The position numbers and the translations under genes are program-made. A stretch of DNA of 64,000 nucleotides from positions 274,443,174 through 274,507,173 of the forward strand of contig CM062804.1 in NCBI GenBank assembly GCA_031772625.1. Direction: 5' to 3'. The stretch's first letter is position 1, and every line of letters starts with the position of its first letter. Under the pieces are notes generated by a model that did no database searches, had not been told where the DNA came from, and saw nothing but the letters and a program-made list of their open reading frames with translations. This DNA is from Pinus tabuliformis (taxonomy: Eukaryota; Streptophyta; Pinopsida; Pinales; Pinaceae). This document shows positions 34,021 to 47,249 of the stretch, piece by piece.

Positions 34021-36837
34021 TGTTACACCTCCAGTACATACATGCCAAAGGATAAAAGTAAATGTAATTTTTTTTTAGTAATTAACACATTACATAAGGT
34101 ATACATTATCATAATGTAACATGATAAATGTAACATAGTAATAATCTTGGTCTATTTAACTTTGGTGTAAATAGAGTTGCATTTAATGGAGTTTTATAGC
34201 ACTTATTTCTTGGGTTACCATTTTGATGAAAGGCCATTGATTAAAGGTTGAAGTAATGCTACTCGTACCTTGGGAATTTCAACCATTCCGCCAGTTGTTT
34301 GACTTTGTGCTTAAGCGCTCAATCTATCATGCTCATTTATCTTGTGGTGTGGTTTATGGTAATCGCATTAAACTTGTTGTTTCGTCCTGGTACGTGGCAT
34401 GGTAGACTTGTCACTCCACTACAGTGCACCTCAGGCTCCTTGATGCTCCAATGCTAGAGATCTTGGGTATGTGATCCTACGGTGGGCTTCTTCTGGAGGT
34501 TTACCAACCCTACTATCAGGTGTTTTGCCTCATTTACCTTTTCCTTTCCTCGTCATCCGCTCCGTTTCATTTCCTCCGCTGCATTATGGCTTGCATTTTT
34601 CTACCGAACCAGGGCTTCCTCCACGATGGTGGTCTTTCTGGATATAGGGTCATGGATTCTCCTATGCAGAAGATTTCTCAAGTAAAATGTTTGCAGCTGT
34701 TTTTTTTTTCATTTTAAGCATAACATACAATCGATCTTTTTATTTGTAATCATACAACAATTCCCTGCTTAATAATTCAATTGCTAATGCTGCTTCTATT
34801 GCTCTACAACTATAGGGGTCACAGCTATGGTTGATGTCTTGGAGCTGCTTTCGCCCGGTGGATACCATACAATCTCTCTGAATGTTTCCGAGTATGAGTT
34901 AACTACATCTTATGTTTATCTAACAGAGAGGATATCTGCCAGTCATATATTTTTTTTATTTTAGAGACTCAGCTCTCAGGGTGTAAATGATTTCTTCTAG
35001 ATTTGGTGTAAGGTGAAAGCTCCAGGGTTTTGTAATGATTTTCAGGCGAATGCCTTGTTAGTTTCTTTTAATTTTTAAGAATAGACATTACCCCCTTTGG
35101 GGAAGTTGCCTACCCGGCTGCGAGCCTTGAGGTCATGGTTGTTCTGGTGAGGTTTTTACTACTCAGATTTGTTAAAGGGACTCCAGTCCTGAGAACTTAG
35201 TTTGGTATAGTTTCAGGGTGTATAGAAACTTCTATTTTATTGGATACAGAGCCATACGAACGTAAATTTGAGCTCCTATTTTTTTGTAGGAAATATTTTA
35301 GAGTTTTTCCTGAATTCATGTAAGTAATCCTTGCTTTGGTATTACAGTTATGATTTTTTTTTGAACTATGGAAATCTCTTGAGTTTTACTCTTTGGACAT
35401 TTTACTTGATATATATATTGTTACGAATACGCATTTCAATTTCTGTTTGAAGTATGTATTTCATAATTTCATTTCATGTACAATTTCTATGGTAAATTCT
35501 TTCACAGTTTGGGTCTGAACGATATGGTAGTTCTATGTTGTGTAATTTCAATTTTCAGGGTTTCATGAAAAATAATAATCTCCAGAAGTCTTGCATCTCT
35601 GTTATATCATAACGTCCTTGTCTTGGGAATTTAAAATGCCTACCTTTGCTCTTCTGCTGTAAGTTTTAATATCTATTTAACTTAGCTATAATGCTTGAGA
35701 TTGTCCCTGTCAGTGCTAACCCTTAGGGGTTTCACCTCTATGCAGGGTTTAAGTAATATCACGAGTTTAAACTTATAAATTTGCAGTTGCACTAGAAGGC
35801 TAGAACTACGTGACTCTAGAGTACATACTCTTGTCCTTCCCAGCTACTTCGACCCTTCCCATGATTCATTCTTCGGCCCTCAGGTTCTAACCCTAGTTAC
35901 CAAGCCCACGTTTTTCCAGTGGCGTTCCACCCATGGGTTTGGCTTTAGTTTTCTGTTAAAATATTTTCATTTCCTTTCTTCGTTTTCATGACTAGTACCT
36001 CCAACATGCATTCTTTACTTTACATAGGCAACAAGAAATGCTTTCCATATTTATTACTACCGTGATTTTATCATATATAATTTCCATATTATTTAAAGAC
36101 TCGTAGAGGAATTAATTCCATAGCTTGCGCTACCCTGGAACAGGGTTTTTCCAATTCTAAATAAGTGAAGACCTTATTATAAACTTAACTAGAATCTACT
36201 GTGACCTCTGATTCCGGTTCCACCTTCCCGCTTCTATATAGATTTAAATGCATTTATAGTCCTACTGTTAACTTGCTAGATATCTGTTCAACATCTTTTC
36301 CAAACTCAGAATAAGACACATAATTTCATTTATGCAGCAAATAACTTCCAGTGGTACCACTTACCTGTGTAGTGCTTTAAAGGAAAAATTCCAAGTGGAA
36401 GTGGTCACCTCTGTTTCCTGCTACCCATCAGCCTCCCGTCCATGAGATTTGTCTTTCGGGACCAAATCTCCCCCCAAGCTTTCTTACAAGACCACAGTCT
36501 TCTGCAAGTTGCTTGCACACAGTGCCTCTACTATCTGGTCCTCACCATACTTAGCAGTTACTTTTCCCTTACCACCTGACCTATCAGCCCGGTTTTTCCT
36601 CCCCTACACTCCTTTTCTCTGGAGCATCCCCAGTTAGGGGAGGTAGTTAGGGTTTTTAGGCAATTGCCTTTTCCACTTCTTTCATGAAAAGTTACAAAAT
36701 CTGTTGCTCTTCAATCATTTCCTAATATTTAGAAAATTAATAATATTATTTCACTAAATAGAACATAACAATATTGTCCAATTTGCTTTTCATACAACGG
36801 TAAATAAAATATTTACAATTTTTCTCGGGACATTAAA
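34021..36837 (-). repeat. 5' LTR of the chromodomain Gypsy element
   Basis: 2.8 kb, starts TGTTACACCTCC directly after the primer-binding site; its outer end is near CGGGACATTAAA. About 90 percent identical to the left LTR in the parts compared. Confidence 0.9.
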
Positions 36838-37330
36838 TCGTCTCTTTTCCTGAAATATTTTTTGTAATACCTTACAGTCAGTTTTACTTATGTCCCTTTA
36901 GGACAACTATACCAATGTGATTTGCTCCATTCTCTTTTTTCTTGAAACATTTTTTATAAATACCTTACCATCAGTTTGACTTATGTCCCTTGAGGACAAC
37001 TATACCAATGTGTTTTTTTTTTGTGTTCGTGCATATGTCCCTTTTATGAGATAGTTGTTCTTTCTAGCCAAGGCTTCTAGAAAAATGCCTAGTTGTGAAT
37101 TTAATGTGTTTTTTATGGTTGTAGATATGTCCATTTTATGGGATAGTTTCATAGTTGTTTTTTTTCTCGCTAGGGCTTCTGGAAAAAGGTATAGTTGTCC
37201 ATTTTAGAGATTTTTCTGCGAGAGGCACACCTGTGTCCCATTAAAGGATATTTCTCTTTGCCACATTGTATATATACACATGTTTGAAAATTTAATTTTG
37301 TCTTTTTACAGTCTAAATCATCTCTAGTTT
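36838..37330. repeat. Degenerate ~105-bp tandem repeats
   Basis: TTATGTCCCTTTAGGACAACTATACC occurs in near-identical form at about 36888 and 36980, and an ATGTCC(C/A)TTTTATG(A/G)GATAGTT plus GGCTTCTxGAAAAA block occurs at about 37045 and 37125. No gene seen. Confidence 0.7.
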
Positions 37331-37965
37331 AAGATAATACGTATGTATTTTTCCTCTAATTGCGAATCTCTGCATGAAGTTAATTTTTAATGTGCCGAGT
37401 CTATGGAGGTAGTTGAATTCCTCATCCATCATGAATCGTGGAGAGTATATGAATAGTGATGAATTAGATTTGTTTTAGATAGCTCGAGGAGTATCCCATT
37501 GGATAAACTTCCCTAGCGAGAAATACTTATTAAGGAAAAGTTTGGATACCTCATCGAATAAAAAGAAACCTCGGTAACAAAATACTGAAATCTCCAACCT
37601 TAGGCGGAAGAGTGAATTGGTGGGCCCCTAATTGGAAGCCCGACGAAAGTCTTGCATTCCACGAAATGGGCAGTAGAGATTAACACCGACCTTGTACAGT
37701 GGTTCCTGCCAGTTATTCGGTAGTTAGGCTATCATCATACAATTAGTCAATAGAATTGTGAGCCGACCCCCCGACCCAGCCTGTGTGGTGGTTGACAGGG
37801 TTTGAAGTAAATGCCTTATCAAGGAAGATATAGAGAGCTTTGCTCAACCTCCCTACAGTCTGATCCTGACTTGTATTGGGAATTGCGCTTTGTCAACACA
37901 ATCACGATTTTATTTAATTTAAAAAAAAGAAGAAAGAGTTAAAAACATTTTCCTCACGAGAAATA
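37331..37965. other. No gene seen; possibly leader of the next Gypsy element
   Basis: Moderately GC-rich for this window around 37600-37860, with no open frame of note. It could be LTR or untranslated leader of the plus-strand Gypsy element to the right, but no LTR partner or primer site was found. Confidence 0.4.
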
Positions 37966-38240
37966 ATGGGACGGAATTATTGGAGGGACTAAAAATTTTC
38001 TTTTAGTTTTTCATGTTGTAAAGATATTGGGGGAAGAAAATTTTAACTATGCAACTGCAACATTAATTTGTAGTATTAGAGTGTTCATTTGAGCTCTGAA
38101 AAAGCTGGGATGAAATAATTGGAGGGTTTCAAATTTTTCTTTTAGTTGGGCATGTTGTAAAGATATTGAGGGTAGAAAATTTTAATTATGGTACTGCGAC
38201 TTAAATTTGTAGTATTAGAGTGTGCATTTGTGCTCTAAAA
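37966..38240. repeat. Tandem duplication, ~140-bp unit, two copies
   Basis: Both units contain AATTATTGGAGGG / AATAATTGGAGGG, CATGTTGTAAAGATATTG and TTTGTAGTATTAGAGTGT. Confidence 0.85.
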
Positions 38241-38352
38241 AAATTGTAACTACAAATAAGTTTGAAGAAGTTTTTAAGACCGTGCTGTTAATATGCTTGT
38301 TACAAGTAAATTCGAAGAAATTTTTAATAATGTGCTATTAATATGCTTTTTT

Positions 38353-39400
38353 GGAAAGGAATAAGGGCATGAAATGCATGGTGATTAGAGACTGGACTTG
38401 AAACATATCTAAGAAAGAAAACAATGGAAGCCATGTAAATTGCCAAGAGACGAGAACATGATGGAAGGGACATCAGTGAGTGTGAGGTTAAGAGTTCAGG
38501 GAGCTCTAGAAAGAGAGTGGCATGAAGATCATTTGAGTCAGTCACCAAGGTTGACTCTAGAACAAATATGGAAGTGCCCTTATATTATGGCACCGTGAAT
38601 TTGGAAGAGTTGTTGTATTGGATCAACACTCTAGATGAGAATTTTCACAATGAGGATGTTCATGAGGGCTGGACAGTCATGTACGATGTAACCGCCACGG
38701 ATGCAGTGCAATGGTGGAGTGAGTTGTGCTCACACATGAGAAAAAAAGGAAAAGAGAAGATTAAAAGATGGGATATGATGTTAGTTAAGTTTAAGAGAAA
38801 ATTTATGCGTGTGGATTAGTAGTTGAATTTATTGAGGCACTTACAAAATTTGGGGTAGAAATCCATGATGCTCAAAAAGTATATAGAGGAATTTTACAGG
38901 CTCAATATAAGAACAAGTCATATAAAAGGAATAAGGGCATGAAATAGATGGTGATTAGAGATTGGTGTTGAAGTATACCTAGGCAAGATTGGATCATGAT
39001 GCAAGGGACATTAGTGAGAGTGAGGACAAGAGTTATGAGGAAGAGATACAGGAGCTCCAAGAAGAGAATAGCATGAAGAGAATTTGATTAAGCTAGTCAC
39101 CAAGGTTGACTCTAGGCAAAATCTTGAAGTTCCCCTATATTATGGCACCGTGCATGTGTATGGTGACTAGAGATTGGAGTTGAGGAACATATAGGTAAGA
39201 ATAGAATCCATGTAAACTATTAAGAGACGAGAACGTCATGCAAAGACATGAGTGAGAGTGAGGGTACAAGTTATGAGGAAGTGATACAAAGAGATTTAAG
39301 AAGAGAGTAGCATGAAGAGAATTTGATTAAGCTAGTCACTATGGTTGGCTCTAGAAAAAATATGGAATTTCAACTACATTATGCCACCCTCAAAGTGGAA
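38353..39400 (+). repeat. Triplicated 5' gag region of the decayed Gypsy element
   Basis: A block beginning ATGGTGA(T/C)TAGAGA(C/T)TGG and ending near TATTATGGCACC occurs at about 38378, 38949 and 39160. The first copy carries about 330 bases more gag before the second begins; the third leads on into the rest of the element. Confidence 0.8.
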
Positions 39401-40269
39401 GAGCTCCTGTATTGCGCCAACACTCTAGAGAAGTATTTTGTCTATGAGGATGTGGAGGACAACTAGAAGGTCAAGTACACTAAAACCATGAGGCATGTAG
39501 CACTATCGTGGTATGTGTTGTACACAGACCGGAGAAAAAAAGGAAAAGAGAAGGTTAAAAGTGAGTATACGATGTTGGATAAGTTTAAGAGAACATTTAT
39601 GACCCATGATTACTAGTTTAATTTGTTGAGGCAATTACCGAATTTGGGGCCAAATTCGATGACGCAGAGAGTAATTCTACAGGGTCAATATAGGATCAAG
39701 CCACATGGAGGAAGATGTGGAGAAGGTGGCAACTCACATAAATGAGTTGAGGTTTGAAATTTAAGGATAAATCGTCCTCCTATCCTTGAATACTATGGAG
39801 GATGCATATTACTCAAGACTAAGGGTTGAAGAAAAGTTCGTTAGAAAGCAGAGTCAACCTAGTACAAGAAGGACTCTAGCTAGAGGCAAAGAGTCTCCCA
39901 TCAAGGAAGAGCCTAGAATCCAAGATAATAAGTCGGGAGTTTAAGCAGTTAATATCAAAGAGGAGGAGAAACAAGGGGTACGAGAAATTCCTGAATAGGT
40001 AGAGGTTCAAACAAGAAAGTGAGATGGTACATATATGGAAAGATAGGCCATCTCTCATGGAATTTTCATGAAAATAAATCGACAAGTCAAAGAGGAGCAC
40101 ATGCTGCAAAGTCCAAGGATGTGGCAACAAGAACATAAGTAAAATATAAAACAACTTAATTGGGTGAGTCTCTGATGCTAAAGAGAATTTTAATTAGAGG
40201 GGAAAATGAGAAGCAAGAACCACCACAAGTGAGGAATTTGTTTAGAATAATCTACAAGTCGAACTGAAA

Positions 40270-40560
40270 ATGCTACAATGTAATTATTCATAGTGGCAGC
40301 ACTAGTACTGCTTAAATGATGGAGAAATTGAGGTTGGAAAGGATGATACATACCCTTCCTTATCACGTGATGTGGTTACGAAAGGGACACTTGATTTTTG
40401 TCAATGGACAGAGCAAGATGAAATTTCAAATCAGTAGCTACAAGGATGAGGTGTTGTGTGACATCATGGCTATGGATGTTTTCCATGTCTTATTTGGCAA
40501 GTTGTGCCAATATGACAAAGTTATACATGACGGAAGGAAGAAAACATAATATTTTGAGAA
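40270..40560 (+). pseudogene. Protease region of the decayed Gypsy element
   Basis: Contains YKDEVLCDIMAMDVFHVL, the usual strand pair of plant Gypsy proteases (YKDEVLCDVVPM...HLLLGRPW type). Fossil. Confidence 0.75.
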
Positions 40561-40879
40561 AGACAACTACAAGCACATGTTGTTATATTTGTAGGACAAC
40601 GAAGTTAAAGAGGATTGAGGCCCACATGTATTAATGATGGCCCATAAATAGTTGCTACAAGAAGTAAAGCAAGAAGAAGAGATACAATTCACTGTAACTG
40701 GTAAGACGCAAACCATATTTACCCATACACACACATCTAAATTAGTTTCCTACTCAAATACAATCAATATTAGATGAATTTTCTGATCTTATTGGGGATG
40801 AGTTACCTAATTCTTTGCCACTTGTGAGGAGTATCATTATATTAAAGACTGAATTTGAGCAGCTAATCTACCTAACAAG

Positions 40880-41900
40880 GTAGGTTATAGAATGACCCCT
40901 AGAGAAAATGAAGAAATGAGGAAGCAAGTCGAGTAGCTATTGGGAAAAGGAATAATTAGAGAAAGCAGAATCCCTTGTGTTGTGCTAGTTGTCCTTAGTC
41001 TAAAAAACGATGGAGGTTGAAGAATGTGCACTCTTTTGAAAGCAACTAAGAAGATAACCATAAAATACAAATTTCCTTTGCCCCGTATTAATGACATTAT
41101 ATATTATCTAAATGGTATGAGTTTCCAAAATATATTTAAATAAAGGGTACCATTAGATTCAAATGAGAGAAGGGAACATGTGTAAGAAAATGTTCAATAC
41201 CTATGATGACTTGTAAGAGTGGTTGGTTATTCCTTTTGGATAGACCAAAACACCCAACACTTTCATGAGGCTCATGAATAATGTCCTCAAGGAATTCATT
41301 GGTATGTTCATGATCCTTTATTTGGATGATTTCCTTCTGTAGAATATGACTAAGGAGGATTATTTCAAGTTTTTAAAACTGATACTAAATAAATTGCAAT
41401 AGGAGAAACTTCTAATAAAATTGAAAAAGTGTTCCTTCCTTAACATATAATTTCTTTATTCAAGATTTAGTATTTCTCGTAAAGGGCTGAAAATGGCCAC
41501 TGAGAATCAAAAATCCAATAAATATTGGCCTTATCCAACCAATATCCATGAAGTGATAACTTTCCATAGATTGCCTAGCTTTTACAGGAAATTTATTCAT
41601 AATTTTGATCGCATTTGTGCACTAGTAGTGGAGATAATTATGAAGGAATATCAACCTTTTCGATGGACAACAATAGAAAAATATGCATTCCAGTTAAAAT
41701 AAGAAAATGAAAATGAAATATATTTTAATTTTGACTAATTTCGAAAATCCTTTTGACGTACAATGCGATGCTAGTGGAACAACTATTAGAGTTATCCTTA
41801 TCAGTGATGGAAAATCAGTTGTGTATTTAAGTGAGAAATGGAATAAGGAAAAAAAAAGTATTCTACTTATGATAAATACTTTTATGCAATAATGGTGGGT
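40880..41900 (+). pseudogene. RT and RNase H region of the decayed Gypsy element
   Basis: RT blocks (GYRMTPRENEEMRKQV, FPLPRINDIIYYL, VPFG, YLDDFLL) then the connection (FHRLPSFYRKFIHNF, about 41560-41605) and RNase H start (FDVQCDASG). Fossil with many breaks. Confidence 0.75.
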
Positions 41901-41930
41901 GAGTTTTTGATAGACCTGATATTTCTACAC

Positions 41931-44849
41931 AGTAGGCAACAAAAACTGCTCAACATTGGCGCTTTCGATAACACAAACGAAGTGGGTGAACTTTCACCGA
42001 TATACTAATGGGTGACAGTGACAACCAAGTTTCCACAGTGTGAAATGATTGTCTATGAATTGTGACACTCAACTCCTGCCTATCAAGCACTTCACCATAA
42101 ACATAGGACTACACACTACGTAATTCTTTAAGGCCCTAGAATTAGTAGACAATGCACAAGCCATAAGTGAGAATGCATATGATTTCATAGTGAGTTATAT
42201 GTTCAACCATTCATTCTTATGTCAACAATATTAAGGATAAATTCCCTAACTGTTAAACAAAATTATTTATTAGCATTAACTACCTTATGAATGTCTAGAA
42301 AATCAAACAAGTTTACAAGTATTTGGAACCATTACAAACCATTTAACAGAAAAAATACTAGACGACATCAACAACATCATGTATTTATACATCAAAATGA
42401 AATATAGGGGGAAACTAAACCATCCATTATATTATATTATCATAAATGGAAAAGGTGTGATGCACTATGTCACAGTCATGAAACCAGCAGGCTCAGTAGC
42501 CTTTCAAATATATACCAAACAGAGAGAGTGAACAAAGCCCATAGTCCAAGACTAGATATAGATATATGCATGAATAATATAATAGGGATTCCCAATGGCT
42601 AATCACTCTAACATCCATGCCTACCACAACATACATACAAATACATACAACATGTACCCAAGAGAAAACTCTACATTTCATCTTCATCCTTTGTCAAACT
42701 CGTGTTCTACCTTCAACACCCTTCTTATCATCACTTGGATGCCCTTCGAATCTTCTCAACCCTCTACCTAGTCTTTCCAGTTATCTCATAGGTCCTTTGG
42801 ATATTTTTTGATCCCATCCCTGAGATGGTACATGCATACTAATATTCCTTTGAAATATCCTCACCAAACTTCTCCACTCCACCATTCGCCATTATCATGT
42901 AAATTATCTATAACCTCCTCCCTACTAGGACATCCTTTGTTGGCTCCATCCTACAACAAAATCCTGACTAATGATATTTCCTATCACGTGCGTCATGTCC
43001 TCGGGTGAAAATTCCTCCTTCGTATATGAAATCCTCCTGTGTTATGCATTACATGGTATTCCAACTCTATGTTTCACTCCACCCATCCCTTCAGCACTCA
43101 TCAATTCTTTTTTGCAATCTAATACCTAAAAAAAAAATGTGCTCAAATGAGCCCCCAACAGAAAAACGTGGCTCATCCCAAGCCATTGAATCCTCCTTCT
43201 ATTCCCATGGCTTTGGTAATACTTCTTTGTTAGTGAGGTTATGTATTTTTTTAGTACAATAGTCGCATGTATGATGAGGAAGTCTTGTTGGATTGCTTCT
43301 CTTAAAATAGGTCAAAGGGTTCTTCCCCTCCATCATGATGTCCTCAGAAAACGAATCCTTGCCACCACTCCTGCTCGCGGGTCATATTTAATGGCTATCC
43401 TTGATCATTAACCCTTTCTTGTTGATATACCTTCTCCTTCCTCTAGCAGCTATAGGCTAGGCATCGACCCTCGAGCCTTCTCCAAGGTACCACGAGGGTT
43501 GTTGTGATATCAAGGCTCATCCTTTTTCGTGTAGCAACCAAGTGCTCGTGAAGTGTTTTCATTTCCTTGCATCCATGAGAGCAGGGTTTCTACTACTTCT
43601 ATACCCATTCCACCCCATCATGCATCATGACAAACCCTTGTTCTGGTGGTAGAATTCCTGTGGTAGAGATTTCCCCGACATTTATCTGGAAGATATGCCC
43701 ACAAAGCCTTGCCAAATGCAGTGTAAGGCTAAGCTAATTAGTATAAATATATTCCAATATGAAAAACATTCATGTGAGTGGAGGGGGAATTTCCTCATGC
43801 ATGCCGCTTGAGACAATAGAACCACCACCCACGGACGAACTCTTTCATTCTTGTTATACCATCTTGGGTTATTTCATCACAATCTCCCTCTCTGTAGCTA
43901 TATTGCCCTATAATCACCAACAACTATAACATCTTCTCCGGTTAGTTCCTTAACCTTTCTCATTCCTCCTTCAACTTTGTCTATCTATCTCATTGTATCT
44001 ATTTTAACTTTGTGCCATCTTTCTACTATACCACACTATACAATCATGAAATACTCTTTTATTCTCTAAGTTTAACTATTTTGAGATGGCTCCATATAAT
44101 TTCTCTGCACCACGTCGTCCCATGAGTATTGTATTATAGCCCTTCAAGTCACTTCCTCTCCCCTTGTAGGTGATTATGAAATTAAGGGTGTCATTATGAT
44201 ATTTTGATATGAGTCTTTGAATTCCTTCTTATCAACTAGATATGATGGCTTGCACATGCTACCATTCTCGGGCTATCTAGTTTCAAAAGATTATATTTCC
44301 TTCACTATAGTATTATCCTCATTTGGGTCTTCATCATGATAATATATGGTTGAATATGATAATTTGCGTTCTTCCATTAGTAGCCTTAATAAAATTTGAC
44401 AACCTCTCCAGCCACTTTATTTCATTCAAACTGAGTTACCATTCAGCATGGTCATCATGATGTGATTCCAACCTTGCTATGAATTTCTGAACCTTCACAT
44501 GTTGGAATCCACTATTATTGGTGTATTCAAATTCCAAGGATACAATTTCCACATTCCCTTTCTAAATTTCCCGTAAAAAAATTCTCTAGTGGGTTGTCCC
44601 CCAACACTACGTGTTGTCTATCTTTCAATAATTTTTATACCACTTTATTTCCCCTTTATAATCATCCGTTCTAGCACAGAGGATCAGTTTAATCTACCAC
44701 TCCATAAGAACTGTGATCCCTACAGCCACTAGCCATCACTACTGCACATGAATGCTCCTACACCAAACTGTATTCATATCTAGAATGAGCAATACCCTTT
44801 TTTATTAAACTTTGATTAATTCAACCATTCTAATTCTAATTTTTGTACC
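41931..44849. other. No reliable gene; decayed element sequence suspected
   Basis: Its left part may be the tail of the plus-strand Gypsy element. The rest may be decayed pol of the minus-strand Gypsy copy B, whose RT start lies just to the right. No motif is clear enough to place a domain, and no LTR of either family is seen here. Confidence 0.4.
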
Positions 44850-44908
44850 CTACCAATTAACTATGAACATTTTTCTCCCTCTCCTGGGTTCAACCCGGGT
44901 GACAAAAT

Positions 44909-44935
44909 TCTCTCTCTCTCTCTCTCTCTCTCTCT
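44909..44935. repeat. (TC)n microsatellite
   Basis: About 27 bases of TC dinucleotides inside decayed Gypsy copy B. Confidence 0.9.
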
Positions 44936-46209
44936 GAACATTGTTAAGGATCAGATCATAATACTCACGTAGAAAGTCTACAACCTTCTCGATGGTGTTT
45001 CCATCCCAATAGTCTCCAATGGCCATGATCTGGGGACCAGGGAAAATTTTAGGGGTTGATATTCGCAAGTGGTCTATTTTTCTTTTTTTTCGCCAAAAAA
45101 TATGTGCCGATTTTCATTTTTCTTAAAAAATATTCATCCAAATTTTATAATATCAAATTATTTTACCTCAAATATCACCAAAATTTTGTAGAGGCTATAT
45201 ATAAAATCACTAGAAATTTGAATTTTTTTACAAGTATATCACCTATTATTTTACATTTTTCATATTAAGGACTAGTAAGACTCGCCAAGGTTTCTATAAT
45301 TTAAGATAAATTTCCATCCTTAAAAGTTTTCCTGCTGGGGACTTTCCTCTGTACTAATGTTCACCTTCCAATTTCAAATAGGTTGTTTGTACTCCAGAGA
45401 TTGTAATGGTAGTCCACCTAGTTGGTGCTCCCCTTCCACTTTTAGAATTTGATGTTCGAGGGATCCTCTTCCTCCTCTCCTTGTTATGCTATGTTGTAGC
45501 ACTCCAAAAACTCCTACGTTATATGCAGGTGTTGATGCATAGAGCACAATGGCATGTTCCCCACCATTATCAGTTCCTTAGAAGTGAATATATTTTGTCC
45601 CAACACATTTAATGCTTCATGTAGCACTATAAATTTTCACCATTGCGTTACAATCCTTGGTTCATTTGTGCACTTCCAAATTAACATACTACTTAGTTAT
45701 AATGGTGTCCAAGGTGTGTATAAATCGATTTTTCCACTCCTATTGTGGCACTTATCCCTTGGTCCATGCAACAACATACTGCTTCAAGTGTGTCTAGGGA
45801 ATTCCACTTATCCCCACAGACCCCAAAGCTACTCCCGAACCTAATCTTCATCATTTTCTTACACTATTTCCATCTTGTTACTTATAATTTATGTGCAACC
45901 CTCAATTTGGCTAGGGTTGCACACAACAACACGTCTAGTGGTGAAATCCTCAGAAATTTTGGTATTTGGGCTTCAAATTCTTGTACAAAAATATCTACCT
46001 CAAGAAACCCATTGAAGTATGCTGGGTTATGGACCTCAATTCATATTGAGTGCACTATCCTCGTGATGTGTGTAAATTTCCATTTACTAACTTCATGCAA
46101 TAAAAACAACCAATTGTCTAAAGATTCCTCATAATGTGAGGCATAGGATATATATTGCACCATCACAACATTCCATTAGGCATGGGATTTATATAGTCCT
46201 CCTGTCAGG

Positions 46210-46640
46210 CTATAACATTATGAATATTGTCCAACTCCTCCCAGAGAAGCTCTCCCTTGACTAGTTCGATATATCGATCTCCTTCACGTAGATCGAACAA
46301 TGTTATAAATCACATGTCTCCATCCTCAAATATCATTTGTCATTTCTATAAAATAATGTTTACTTTGTTATCAAAATCCCCATTGATTCCTTGCAAAACA
46401 AGATAGGGATCAATTTCATCCATAATATTGATCACCTCAAAATCAGTGATGTGAGACACCTTGTAAATTTCCACTAGCACTTCCGTTAGCCATCCAATGG
46501 GAAATATACGATGTTGGTTAGCTAACTTAAGTTCAATCAGTGACCAAGTTAGTCTTAACATTCGTACCATCACCCATGTCCTTTTTGGTAGATATTTACA
46601 TTGGACCCCAAGTCCAAGATCATGTTATCCATCTTGTATC
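46210..46640 (-). pseudogene. Protease remnant, Gypsy copy B
   Basis: Same blocks as in copy A: LDLGSNVNI near 46610, then the open stretch 46346-46573 with NQHRIFPIGWLTEVLVEI and DFEVINIMDEIDPY. Fossil. Confidence 0.8.
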
Positions 46641-47249
46641 CCTCGATAAGTCCACTGAACCAAAAGTCTCTGATCATTGTCTTCCATCATGCCACCTGGT
46701 TTACTTTACATGGTAAAGTCTACATAGTTATTAACTCAGGTCCATTAGCACACTACTCCACCATCCTCCTAGAATTTTCTAGATCCTGGGGATATTTTAC
46801 CAAGTCTCAACAACTTTGCAGTATATTTTGAATTGGATCTAATGTTTTCCTTTTCTTATTCCCTATATTTTTATCATATATTTCAGACACAATCATCTCG
46901 TGGATTTCCCTCTAGCCTATCCCATTCTGCCATGAACAACTCTTGTTGAGTCTCCTTATATGTAGTATTCTCTGATGAAGACTTGAATCTCAAAGGTTGT
47001 TCAGGTGCTATCCTTACGTACTATGTCTATGGTGATCTTGGATTTGTAGAATCTTCTCCTATCTTCAGACCTCCTTGAGTCAGTATGCCTACTTATTATT
47101 GGTTCTTGAAAGTTTCGAAAACTGTCATGTCCACATTGGGTCACTCCTTCTCCTCCCACTTAGAAATGACATGGGGACATTTTTATGTTGAATGGTATGA
47201 TGACTTGTAATAGATACATGTGCATATAGGGTTAGTGTAGTCTCATGTC

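Larger units (their letters stand above)
26354..36837 (-). mobile_element. Chromodomain Ty3/Gypsy element, structurally complete
   Basis: A 10.5-kb minus-strand element with two long LTRs (26354-29166 and 34021-36837), a Met-tRNA-like primer site, a polypurine tract, and gag, protease, reverse transcriptase, RNase H, integrase and chromodomain-like parts in the usual Gypsy order. It has all its parts but is broken, with roughly ten breaks visible. The LTRs differ by about 10 percent over a 128-base stretch compared by eye, mostly C/T and G/A, so it is old by plant standards. No clear target-site duplication is seen. Confidence 0.9.
38324..41930 (+). mobile_element. Decayed Ty3/Gypsy element, plus strand
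   Basis: Gag (38560-39760), knuckle region (about 40017-40075), protease (40270-40560), reverse transcriptase (about 40880-41480, with a YLDDFLL block near 41320-41340) and RNase H (41700-41890, DASG). The order and motifs fit Gypsy. No LTR pair was found and integrase was not recognised. Heavily broken, many breaks, old. The gag start is present three times in tandem. Confidence 0.8.

Noticed and set aside
37600-37860. Possible structured RNA or LTR
   Set aside because: GC richer than the neighbourhood, but no paired ends, tRNA-like fold or repeat partner was found.
42480-44849. Minus-strand pol domains of Gypsy copy B
   Set aside because: Position is right for RT and RNase H, but no motif could be read with confidence.
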